Shown here: positions 1 to 6,209 of the stretch, one piece after another | Position numbering within the stretch: the stretch's first letter is position 1 | Layout: each line of letters begins with the position of its first letter | DNA from: Rickettsiaceae bacterium | GTDB taxonomy: Bacteria; Pseudomonadota; Alphaproteobacteria; Rickettsiales; Rickettsiaceae | Length of the DNA stretch: 8,942 bases | NCBI GenBank assembly: GCA_030731565.1 | Contig: JANQTT010000124.1 | Location: 1-8,942 of the forward strand | Reading direction: 5' to 3' | Position numbers and translations under genes: made by a program | Notes under the pieces: generated by a model | The model's database searches: none | What the model was told of the DNA's origin: nothing | Seen by the model: only the letters and a program-made list of their open reading frames with translations

Positions 1-423
1 GAACTAGTGCGTGATAGAGTTCAGTTATGCCGTAAGATGTATCTGGGTAAAAAGCATATAGATTTTGAGATGCGCATTGAGGAGAACGTATTTGTAAACG
101 TAGATCCAAACTATATGCGCCAGACGGTGGATAATTTGGTGATAAATGCAATAAATTTCAGCACCCAAGGCACAATCAGGATCAGCGCGCTGCGCAAAGG
201 GAATTTCGTAGAGTTCGTGATCGAAGACGACGGAATAGGCATCCCGTACGAAGAATTATACGACATCTTTACCCCGTTTAAGATGGGCTCAAATACCGCA
301 TCAAAAGCAGAAGGCCGCGGCATAGGCCTAGCCTTATGCAAAGCTGCAATAGAAGCCCACGGCGGCTCCATCACCGCAGAGAGCAAAAACGGCAAGGGTG
401 TTAGGTTTAGGTTCTTGGTCTAA
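1..423 (+). CDS. Sensor histidine kinase, C-terminal ATPase domain (5' partial)
   Basis: This is the ATP-binding end of a two-component sensor kinase, which would phosphorylate a conserved His and pass the phosphate to a response regulator. The frame is open to the first base of the window, so the start, the sensor part and the His-containing dimerisation helix are missing. What remains (140 codons) is a full HATPase_c fold. The N box is QTVDNLVINAINFS, the G1 box DDGIGIP, the F box IFTPF, and the G2 box GRGIGLALCKAAIEAHGG. The protein stops about ten residues after the last strand, so there is no C-terminal receiver domain and it is not a hybrid kinase at this end. The TAA stop is at 421-423. 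The final 240 coding bases are about 51% GC, well above neighbouring genes. The signal sensed and the partner regulator cannot be told. The domain call is very safe; the exact kinase type is unknown. Confidence 0.93.
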   Translation, partial: ELVRDRVQLCRKMYLGKKHIDFEMRIEENVFVNVDPNYMRQTVDNLVINAINFSTQGTIRISALRKGNFVEFVIEDDGIGIPYEELYDIFTPFKMGSNTASKAEGRGIGLALCKAAIEAHGGSITAESKNGKGVRFRFLV

Positions 424-463
424 AAAAATGGTGAGTTTTATATATATTTGGATTTGGGCTTTA

Positions 464-515
464 GCGCAATGAGTCGAGGCCTATATCTAATAGGTGTAGG
501 GGCAAGAAAACAACG
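464..515. repeat. Degenerate intergenic repeat, copy 1
   Basis: This lies in the 142-base spacer between the convergent histidine kinase and yciB ends. It starts GCGC, has GAGGCCTATAT in the middle and ends in AACG, and can be aligned with gaps to 2556-2601, which has GAAGCCTATAT in the same place. The centre 480-494 (CCTAT, 5-base gap, ATAGG) can fold into a short hairpin. The similarity is partial and seen by eye only, so this may be coincidence. Confidence 0.3.
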
Positions 516-565
516 TTACCCGAGTTTAAAGTGAATGGTTATATAAGGACATTTAGATTAAACAC

Positions 566-1105
566 CTATGCATCTTCAGGAATCTTATTTTTTAAGATAA
601 ACGGCATTTGTAGGAGAACAAATATAATCGTAATTGGCATTGCACCGAAAACTTTAAAGTTAACCCAAATATCTTCTGAAAAATTTCGCCATATAATTTC
701 GTTAGCACAAGCCATTACGATAAAAAACCACATAAACCTTATGTTTAAACTATACCAGCTTTGGTCTTCTCTGAATTTTATTGCAGTTCCTAAAAGATAC
801 TGAATTGCTGGCTTCCACTTAAAGTTTGTAACTAAGAATATACAAGCAAATACGCAATAAAGAACAGTCGGCTTCATCTTAATAAAAATAATGTTACCAC
901 TAAATAGAGTTAAGCTTGCCGATCCAAGCAATAAAGCAGAGGAAATTAAATTTACGGTATTTATTTTGCGTTCTATAGCATACGTAATTACAAGGCTAAT
1001 AACTGAAACGATTAATAAATATAAGGTCGCTTCCATAATACCACCGACTTTATAGCCAATGAAGAACGCAACTACCGGACCAAATTCTGTAATAAATTTA
1101 AGCAC
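566..1105 (-). CDS. yciB: Inner-membrane protein YciB / septation protein A (IspZ)
   Basis: YciB is a small polytopic inner-membrane protein linked in other bacteria to cell envelope synthesis and septation; its biochemical role is still unclear. The 179-residue length fits the family (about 180). The N-terminus MLKFITEFGPVVAFFIGYK, the FIKMKPT motif (74-80) and the C-terminal block around DIWVNFKVFG (145-154) are family signatures. About five hydrophobic segments are visible, at roughly 9-44, 52-70, 78-95, 121-140 and 149-170. The start is GTG at 1105-1103. It overlaps the stop of the FTR1 permease gene by 8 bases (GTGCTTAA), with a GAGAG about 9 bases upstream inside that gene, so it is probably translated by coupling. 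It is the last gene of the minus-strand unit and ends in TAG. The placement behind an iron permease is unusual and does not by itself show a role in iron uptake. Confidence 0.92.
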   Translation of the reverse strand: MLKFITEFGPVVAFFIGYKVGGIMEATLYLLIVSVISLVITYAIERKINTVNLISSALLLGSASLTLFSGNIIFIKMKPTVLYCVFACIFLVTNFKWKPAIQYLLGTAIKFREDQSWYSLNIRFMWFFIVMACANEIIWRNFSEDIWVNFKVFGAMPITIIFVLLQMPFILKNKIPEDA

Positions 1106-1913
1106 TTTTAGAAACTCTCGATCTAAATTTCATCATTCCAAATGTAAGCACGATTGTAGCAAAGTAGAATATTATTTGCATTCCATTTGGCCTTGAATCA
1201 TAACCCACAGTAATATTAAGCACTTTACCTGTAATACTATCATTTTCAACCAACCATGAAGTATCCCATAACTGATCTGATAATACTTCGATAATACCAG
1301 ATGAAGTCATTATACCTGCCGCTTCCGAAGCAAGGCCCGCTGCAATCAGCGTAAGTAAAATCGATGATATTTTAAATACATATTTTCCAGCATATTTCAT
1401 CAACCCGTGGTAAAGTAATGTACCTACCAATAAGCCGCTAAAGGCTCCAAAGCCTATCCCCGTAATATATTCCTTACCATCAATATTGCCTGCCGAAGTT
1501 ATACTATAGATAAACAATATTATCTCTACCCCTTCGCGAAAAATAGCAGCAGCGACCACGAAAACCAACATTAATTGACTCGCTATACCAGCAGAAATTC
1601 TATCAGATAGTTCGCTTAAATCTCTGCGGATCTTTTTTGTATATCCTTGCATCCAAACTACCGTCCAGCTAATCAACATGGCAGTAAATAAAATAATGCA
1701 TGAATCAAACACTTCATCTCCAAGCCCACTAAAACTTTCCGAAATAGTTTTTGTAAAAAAAGCAAATAACGCGGCTAAAGATATACCACATAATGAGCCA
1801 AAGATAATATATTTTCTTGAGTTCTTAACTGGGTTTGTTACCGCTAAAATCACCCCTAATAAGAATGCGATTTCCATACATTCGCGAAAAACCACTATTG
1901 CTAATTTAATCAT
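1098..1913 (-). CDS. FTR1/EfeU-family iron permease
   Basis: This is a multipass inner-membrane permease of the FTR1 family, which moves iron across the cytoplasmic membrane. Both family iron-binding REXXE motifs are present: RECME at residues 10-14 and REGVE at 126-130. They sit in the first helix and in the helix that opens the second half, as expected. The conserved end motif around GYDSRPNGMQ (237-246) precedes the last helix. Hydrophobic segments cover roughly 4-25, 35-54, 68-88, 112-138, 150-170, 180-200 and 246-262. The length of 271 residues is typical. The ATG at 1913-1911 overlaps the end of the upstream cupredoxin gene by 8 bases (ATGATTAA), and its own end overlaps yciB by 8 bases. 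The paired cupredoxin gene suggests a two-part system: a periplasmic iron-handling protein plus a permease. No EfeB peroxidase or EfeO M75 domain lies in the window. Fe2+ versus Fe3+ preference cannot be read from sequence. Confidence 0.94.
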   Translation of the reverse strand: MIKLAIVVFRECMEIAFLLGVILAVTNPVKNSRKYIIFGSLCGISLAALFAFFTKTISESFSGLGDEVFDSCIILFTAMLISWTVVWMQGYTKKIRRDLSELSDRISAGIASQLMLVFVVAAAIFREGVEIILFIYSITSAGNIDGKEYITGIGFGAFSGLLVGTLLYHGLMKYAGKYVFKISSILLTLIAAGLASEAAGIMTSSGIIEVLSDQLWDTSWLVENDSITGKVLNITVGYDSRPNGMQIIFYFATIVLTFGMMKFRSRVSKSA

Positions 1914-2262
1914 TCTTTTCTTGCTTTTCTTTTACAATAATTTTTCCCTGTGCAGTTTCTTCATGGAATTCACCAAAAAATTTATACTCTCCTGGTTTTA
2001 AAGGCGCAAGTATTATTCTTGCTTTTGAATTTGCTAGAACTATCTTTTCTCTTTTTAACTCGATACTTTCGAATTCCTCGATTGTATCATCCTGATTGTG
2101 CACGGTTATACGTATTTTTTCACCAGCAGGAAGCTCAAGGATTTCAGGTTCAAATTTATGATTTTTTATTATTAAATCAGCTTCAATAAAACCTGCAAGC
2201 ACCGTTTTGACCTGGATATGCATTAACAAAAATATTATAGTAAATATTATTTTATTTTTCAC
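1906..2262 (-). CDS. Secreted cupredoxin-fold protein paired with FTR1
   Basis: This is a small periplasmic beta-sandwich protein of the Cupredoxin_1 / EfeO-N-like group that accompanies FTR1 permeases and probably hands iron to them. I chose the GTG at 2262-2260 (118 residues), which has AGG six bases upstream and gives a clean signal peptide: KNK, then a hydrophobic core, then a likely cut after VLA at residue 24. An in-frame ATG at 2352 would add 30 residues that look like translated spacer, and it would run over the small gene at 2292-2402 in another frame. The mature part shows family motifs FEPEIL, LPAGEKIR, EEFES, KREKIV, LKPGEYKFFGEFHEETAQG. It contains no Cys and no Met, so a classic type-1 copper site is impossible; acidic residues and three His are the only obvious ligands. 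It overlaps the permease gene by 8 bases. Confidence 0.85.
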   Translation of the reverse strand: MKNKIIFTIIFLLMHIQVKTVLAGFIEADLIIKNHKFEPEILELPAGEKIRITVHNQDDTIEEFESIELKREKIVLANSKARIILAPLKPGEYKFFGEFHEETAQGKIIVKEKQEKND

Positions 2263-2271
2263 TTGCAACCT
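2263..2271 (-). promoter_or_regulatory. Ribosome binding site choosing the cupredoxin start
   Basis: Read on the minus strand the bases are AGGTTGCAA directly before GTG. The AGG is six bases from the start codon. No comparable site precedes the longer ATG at 2352, so this short Shine-Dalgarno match favours the GTG start. AGG alone is a weak match, and the signal peptide that begins at this GTG is the stronger argument. Confidence 0.5.
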
Positions 2272-2291
2272 AAATTTTAATATAACCAAAT

Positions 2292-2402
2292 TTATACTGA
2301 AAGCTTTACAATAGTAATAGAATAAATTAATATAATCATTAAAACTATGCATGCCATTAAGACATAATTCTTTTGTTTTTTATTATTCGGTGGCTTTTTC
2401 AT
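2292..2402 (-). CDS. Small single-helix membrane protein, CoxF-like
   Basis: This is a 36-residue open frame: ATG at 2402-2400, TAA at 2294-2292. It has a Lys/Asn-rich cytoplasmic head (MKKPPNNKKQKN) followed by one hydrophobic helix (YVLMACIVLMIILIYSIT) and the end IVKLSV. The pattern of a basic head, then LIYxxTIVKL, is what I know from the small protein (often called CoxF) found between ctaB and ctaG in alphaproteobacterial cytochrome c oxidase clusters, where sequences end in FYVVTIVKL or similar plus a short tail. Here the usual tail is absent and no cox genes are nearby. It is the first gene of the minus-strand unit, 29 bases ahead of the cupredoxin start and about 22 bases behind the predicted transcription start. 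No good Shine-Dalgarno is visible. The assignment rests on a short match from memory. The frame itself is convincing because it is basic-then-hydrophobic rather than random. Confidence 0.58.
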   Translation of the reverse strand: MKKPPNNKKQKNYVLMACIVLMIILIYSITIVKLSV

Positions 2403-2411
2403 TAATATCAC

Positions 2412-2430
2412 ATTTTAAAGCTTTTAAAAT
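2412..2430. promoter_or_regulatory. 19-bp near-palindrome, possible operator of the iron operon
   Basis: ATTTTAAAGCTTTTAAAAT is a near-perfect palindrome lying directly downstream of the minus-strand -10 box and across the predicted transcription start. Its layout resembles the alphaproteobacterial Irr (ICE) box TTTAGAA-N3-TTCTAAA, matching 10 of 14 specified positions, though most matches are A or T in an AT-rich spacer. A repressor site for the iron genes is a reasonable guess, not shown. Confidence 0.35.
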
Positions 2431-2459
2431 ATTCTAATAAATAATTCATCCCTACGCAA
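2431..2459 (-). promoter_or_regulatory. Sigma-70-type promoter for the minus-strand iron operon
   Basis: On the minus strand there is TTGCGT (-35, 3 of 6 consensus), a 17-base spacer and TAGAAT (-10, 5 of 6). Transcription would start near 2424, about 22 bases before the ATG of the small CoxF-like gene. The exact 17-base spacing and position support it; the -35 box is weak. Confidence 0.5.
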
Positions 2460-2496
2460 TCATAAAACATACAATTTTAATCAGGTATTTTAAAAA

Positions 2497-2525
2497 TTGC
2501 TATAAACAGCATATTAGTATATAAT
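2497..2525 (+). promoter_or_regulatory. Sigma-70-type promoter for typA
   Basis: TTGCTA (4 of 6) is followed by exactly 17 bases and a perfect TATAAT at 2520-2525. A transcript from here would begin near 2532 and carry a leader of roughly 150 bases before the typA ATG, including the repeat at 2556-2601. A second TATAAT at 2628-2633 is closer to the gene but has no good -35 partner. Confidence 0.55.
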
Positions 2526-2555
2526 ACCAAATCCTTAGCTTAAATTAGTACAAAG

Positions 2556-2601
2556 CGCGAGGAATGAAGCCTATATACGGGTAGGTAAGCGAGGAGTAAC
2601 G
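2556..2601. repeat. Degenerate intergenic repeat, copy 2 (typA leader)
   Basis: This GC-richer block stands in an AT-rich spacer. It contains two internal near-copies of a 13-mer: GCGAGGAATGAAG at 2557-2569 and GCGAGGAGTAACG at 2589-2601, 32 bases apart. Between them CCTAT/GTAGG can form a short stem. The central GCCTATAT and overall order match the block at 464-515. It may belong to a dispersed small repeat family of this genome, but only two poor copies are visible here. Confidence 0.4.
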
Positions 2602-2685
2602 TAGTAATATTCAGGTTAAGAATTTAATATAATCGCGCATCCAAGTTTTTTTAGAATAACAAATTAGTAATAAAGGTAGTCCATA

Positions 2686-4506
2686 ATGACATCATCAATA
2701 CGCAATATTGCAATCATAGCTCACGTTGATCACGGGAAAACCACCTTGATTGACAATATGCTTAAACAAAGCGGATTATTCCGGGATAATCAAGCTGTTG
2801 CAGAACGCGCTATGGATTCAAATGATCTCGAAAAAGAACGGGGTATTACTATCTTAGCGAAATGCACCTCTGTCAAATGGCAAGACACAAAAATCAACAT
2901 CATTGATACACCTGGACACGCTGATTTTGGCGGCGAAGTAGAAAGAATACTTAGTATGGTAGACGGCGTTGTACTACTTGTAGATGCTGCAGAAGGACCA
3001 ATGCCTCAAACAAAATTTGTACTAGGAAAAGCTTTGAAATTAGGCTTAAAACCAATTGTAGCGATTAATAAAATCGATAGATCTGATGCAAGAGAAGATG
3101 AGGTTCTTGATGAAATCTTTGAGCTGTTTATATCACTTGATGCAAATGACGAACAACTTGATTTCCCAGTAGTTTATGCATCTGGAAGAAGTGGTTGGGC
3201 TGTAAAAGAGCTAACTGACCCAAGAGAAAATCTAAATGCATTATTTGATGTGATATTAGAAAATGTTAATGAACCAAAGTCAGATGTCGAGTCAGCCTTT
3301 TCAATGATAGTAACCACGCGTGAATATGACTCATATTTAGGCAGAATCCTGACTGGCCGTATTGAAACCGGAATTGCTAAAATCAACATGCCTATTAAAG
3401 TTATGGGCCGTGAGGGTAATTTAGTAGAAAGCGGAAGAATTACTAAAATGCTTACCTTTAAGGGGCTAGAGAGGTTACCTATAGACGAAGCAAAAGCTGG
3501 AGATATTATTGCTATAGCAGGTCTTGAAAAAGCCAACGTGTCAGATACTATTTCAGCGCCTGAAGTGAGCGTACCTCTTGAATCTCAACCAATTGATCCT
3601 CCGACACTATCAATGAAATTCTCGATCAATGATTCTCCTCTTGCAGGCAAGGAAGGCGATAAATTAACTACACGTGTACTGCGCGCTAGATTAATGAGGG
3701 AAGCAGAAGGTAATGTTGCATTAAAGATTACCGAAACAGGACAAACAGATTCATTCAATGTTGCCGGACGTGGAGAATTACAGCTGGGTGTTTTAATTGA
3801 AACAATGAGAAGAGAAGGTTTTGAACTATCAATTAGCCGACCTTCAGTGCTATTTAAAACAGATGAAAACACCGGTGAAAAATTAGAACCGATGGAAGAA
3901 GTCCAAATTGACGTTGATTCTGAATTTGTTGGCTCAGTTGTTGAATCAATGAATTTAAGAAAAGGACAAATGCAAGATATGCGTGAAACTGGAGCTGGTA
4001 AAACACGCCTAATTTTCATTGCTCCATCTCGCGGGCTGATCGGTTACCACGGCACTTTCCTAACAGAAACACGCGGAACAGGCGTCATGAGTCGACTTTT
4101 CCATTCCTATGGACCTTATACAGGCAAAATCGAAGGAAGGCGTAGCGGAGTATTAATATCAATGGAAGATGGAAATGCAGTTGCGTACGCACTATGGAAC
4201 CTCGAAGATAGAGGAGATATGTTTATTACAACAGGAGTTCCTGTTTATAAAGGTATGATTATAGGCGAGCATAACCGTGATAACGATTTAGAAATCAACC
4301 CAATTAAATCAAAGCAATTATCCAACGTTCGTGCTAGCGGTAAAGATGAAGCAATAAAGCTTTCTCCTCCGAGATTAATGTCACTTGAGCAAGCTATTTC
4401 CTATATTCAGGACGATGAGCTAGTTGAAGTAACGCCGCAATCTATAAGGCTCAGAAAAGTACACCTTGATCCTAATGAACGCAAAAGAATCTCACGGCAA
4501 TCGTAG
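2686..4506 (+). CDS. typA: GTPase TypA/BipA
   Basis: TypA is a translational GTPase that binds the 70S ribosome and helps growth under stress, for instance at low temperature, by assisting ribosome assembly or special translation. The 606 residues match the usual length, so the gene is complete. All five G motifs are present: AHVDHGKT (12-19), the switch-I GIT (53-55), DTPGHAD (74-80), NKID (128-131) and ASG (165-167). After the G domain (about 1-200) come the beta-barrel domain II (about 200-300), the two EF-G-like alpha/beta domains (about 305-480, with the conserved [19 protein letters not shown] stretch) and the TypA-specific C-terminal domain that ends in the basic segment [12 protein letters not shown]. 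The ATG has AAAGG nine bases upstream. It is transcribed away from the iron operon and appears to be a single-gene unit. Nothing is unusual in its motifs. Confidence 0.98.
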   Translation: MTSSIRNIAIIAHVDHGKTTLIDNMLKQSGLFRDNQAVAERAMDSNDLEKERGITILAKCTSVKWQDTKINIIDTPGHADFGGEVERILSMVDGVVLLVDAAEGPMPQTKFVLGKALKLGLKPIVAINKIDRSDAREDEVLDEIFELFISLDANDEQLDFPVVYASGRSGWAVKELTDPRENLNALFDVILENVNEPKSDVESAFSMIVTTREYDSYLGRILTGRIETGIAKINMPIKVMGREGNLVESGRITKMLTFKGLERLPIDEAKAGDIIAIAGLEKANVSDTISAPEVSVPLESQPIDPPTLSMKFSINDSPLAGKEGDKLTTRVLRARLMREAEGNVALKITETGQTDSFNVAGRGELQLGVLIETMRREGFELSISRPSVLFKTDENTGEKLEPMEEVQIDVDSEFVGSVVESMNLRKGQMQDMRETGAGKTRLIFIAPSRGLIGYHGTFLTETRGTGVMSRLFHSYGPYTGKIEGRRSGVLISMEDGNAVAYALWNLEDRGDMFITTGVPVYKGMIIGEHNRDNDLEINPIKSKQLSNVRASGKDEAIKLSPPRLMSLEQAISYIQDDELVEVTPQSIRLRKVHLDPNERKRISRQS

Positions 4507-4519
4507 ATCCGACAATAAT

Positions 4520-4576
4520 CCTGAGCTTGTTTTATGATAAAAAATTTTTTTTTTAGATTCTAAAAACAAGCTTAGG
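4520..4576. terminator. Inverted repeat after typA, possible terminator
   Basis: CCTGAGCTTGTTTT (4520-4533) pairs with AAAACAAGCTTAGG (4563-4576) over 14 positions, with one G-T wobble. It begins 13 bases after the typA stop. The T tract (ten T at 4545-4554, preceded by six A) lies inside the loop, not after the stem, so it is not a textbook intrinsic terminator. It could still end or stabilise the typA transcript. Confidence 0.5.
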
Positions 4577-4981
4577 AAATTGTATAGTAAATTACATTGA
4601 ATTACAGGTATTTTATAAAAAAATAGAGAAGCATTTTTAGATTACCTTAGTAACTTTTCTTCTGCTCAGGTATTGATTTTTCCAATCCATTTACAACAGC
4701 CCATTAGGCACACTCTATGGCAAAGGTAGAAAAGTCGAATTTTTGGACCTTTTTGAGCAAAAATAATTTCTTAAAATCCCTTTCTTTCTGACTTTGCTTA
4801 AGGCTCCTAATAGACTCCCGCTAACTTGATGGCGCTTTCTTGAATTTTAAATTTTGCACCAACAACTCTATATTTTTAATTTTACAATAAATTTATAAAT
4901 CAATTTTTTTTACTTTAGAATAGTTTATTGTTTATAATTATTTTAGTGATTAGTTAATAAAATATAGCGGCAAATTGATTT
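4577..4981. other. AT-rich spacer without a convincing gene
   Basis: About 400 bases separate the typA inverted repeat from the next start codon. I see no tRNA and no complete gene. The part 4660-4875 is less AT-rich than its flanks and, read on the minus strand, has moderately long stop-free stretches (about 38 and 18 codons in one frame) without a sensible start, which could be a decayed gene. A forward 24-codon ATG frame (4717-4791) is too short and featureless to call. The last 110 bases are very AT-rich and hold a promoter candidate. Confidence 0.5.
4909..4938 (+). promoter_or_regulatory. Promoter candidate for the 392-residue gene
   Basis: TTTACT (4 of 6 to TTGACA) is followed by 18 bases and a perfect TATAAT at 4933-4938, which places the transcript start near 4945, about 37 bases ahead of the ATG. 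The surrounding sequence is extremely AT-rich, so chance TATAAT matches are likely. Confidence 0.4.
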
Positions 4982-6160
4982 ATGGCAAAAAATAATAACA
5001 AAGATTCGAAACACCAAGATGAGAAAAAAACTGAAGTACAAACACAACCATCTATGTGGGATAGAGTAACGGGAGGTGCAAATTATATAAAAGGTGGATT
5101 AGACTATGTAATGAATACAACCCCTGTAAAATACGCTACTAGCTCGGCTGTTGGCAGAACAATTGGCGTTGCAACTACTATAGCCACAGTCACTGCTGCA
5201 ACTATACCTGCTGCAGCTATTGGGATAACCTCAGTTGTTGTAGGTGCTGGTATAGATACCGCCCAAACAAGAAATATGCGTTTCTTACGCAAAGAAAATA
5301 AATTACTAATAAAAAATCGTTACGCTTTAGAATCCCAAGCTGAAATGCTAAAAAATAATCCGCGTATAGCTTCAGCGCTTTCTGATGAATTATACAAACC
5401 TAATAGAGAAGGAAAGTTATCTACAACCGAGAGACTAGCACCAAATCCAAAAGAACACGGTTTTAATTTAACAGGGTTTGGCAAAGCAATATTTACAAAA
5501 TCTCTAGAAATTGGGAAAAGATCTGTAGAAACCGTCTTTAATCCATCCATCATGAATGTTGGTAAGCTTGCAAATGATGCAAAAGGCCTGGTTGGTGAAG
5601 GATTAAAACAAGGGCGTAGAGAAGATAAAATGCGCCAACTTAAAGTACAAATTGACGCTGAAAGAGAAAAGACTGATACTTTAGGATACGACAATATTGA
5701 CGAATTAGCAGAAAATGTCAGAACCCAAAGAATACAAACGCTTGCTATAAAAAAGATTCTTCTCGATAAAAACATTAACTTAGAGAATATGTCTAGTGAT
5801 CAAATTCGTGAAAAGTTTAATGAAGCAAAAATTGAAGTTGAAACAACGGAGAAAGCGATTCAGAGCGAATTAACTCCAATGAGTTATGTTCGTGATTTTG
5901 TTAGAGCTCATCAACCAACTGGCAAATACAGAGATATGGATAAAATTGAAATCAATACAAAAGAAAGTATTGCCAACGATACATCTATACCAACCAAAGA
6001 AAATATAAAAAATGCTCGACTAAAAATATCGGAAAGCAAACAACTTGCTGCTGAAGCCCGTAAAATAGGTAGTAAATCCAGAATTCGCAACAGAACGAGG
6101 CAAAAAGTAGGCACGAAAAATCCTCATAGGAAATTAAATAAATCTTCTAGAGCCATATAA
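4982..6160 (+). CDS. Uncharacterised 392-residue protein with hydrophobic block and basic tail
   Basis: I do not recognise this protein. It starts with a Lys/Asp/Asn/Gln-rich polar head (1-22), then SMWDRVTGGANYIKGGLDYV (24-43, a likely amphipathic helix). A hydrophobic Ala/Thr/Val/Ile/Gly-rich block follows at 55-91, long enough for a helical hairpin. The rest is charged and mostly helical (100-150, 195-300), with Lys/Glu-rich heptad-like stretches. The last 40 residues hold 14 Lys/Arg and a single Glu. There is no N-terminal signal peptide, Cys is absent and no catalytic motif stands out. The ATG has only a weak upstream site (AGCGGC); a promoter candidate lies at 4909-4938. The frame is intact and its codon use is AT-rich like its neighbours, so it is a real gene. 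It stands alone, facing dnaE. An effector-like secreted protein or a membrane-bound nucleic-acid-binding protein are both possible; neither is shown. Confidence 0.85.
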   Translation: MAKNNNKDSKHQDEKKTEVQTQPSMWDRVTGGANYIKGGLDYVMNTTPVKYATSSAVGRTIGVATTIATVTAATIPAAAIGITSVVVGAGIDTAQTRNMRFLRKENKLLIKNRYALESQAEMLKNNPRIASALSDELYKPNREGKLSTTERLAPNPKEHGFNLTGFGKAIFTKSLEIGKRSVETVFNPSIMNVGKLANDAKGLVGEGLKQGRREDKMRQLKVQIDAEREKTDTLGYDNIDELAENVRTQRIQTLAIKKILLDKNINLENMSSDQIREKFNEAKIEVETTEKAIQSELTPMSYVRDFVRAHQPTGKYRDMDKIEINTKESIANDTSIPTKENIKNARLKISESKQLAAEARKIGSKSRIRNRTRQKVGTKNPHRKLNKSSRAI

Positions 6161-6209
6161 AATGGTTCTGTCAGATCAGGTCGTTACTAGTACAATAATT
6201 TATATAACT

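Noticed and set aside
1906..2352. 148-residue version of the cupredoxin protein starting at ATG 2352
   Set aside because: The first 30 residues look like translated spacer, there is no ribosome binding site, and it overlaps the small gene in another frame; the GTG at 2262 fits better.
2628..2633. Second TATAAT upstream of typA
   Set aside because: No acceptable -35 box at 16 to 18 bases; the promoter at 2497-2525 is better, so this is noted only as an alternative.
3585..4019. Minus-strand 144-codon open frame inside typA
   Set aside because: It lies wholly within a strongly conserved gene on the other strand and has no family features.
4717..4791. Forward 24-codon ATG frame in the spacer
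   Set aside because: Too short, no ribosome binding site and no recognisable feature.
5104..5775. Minus-strand open frames inside the 392-residue gene
   Set aside because: Hydrophobic mirror frames of a real gene; no start context or recognisable domain.
6161..6209. Bidirectional terminator between the convergent 392-residue gene and dnaE
   Set aside because: No stem of useful length or T tract is visible in the 49 bases.
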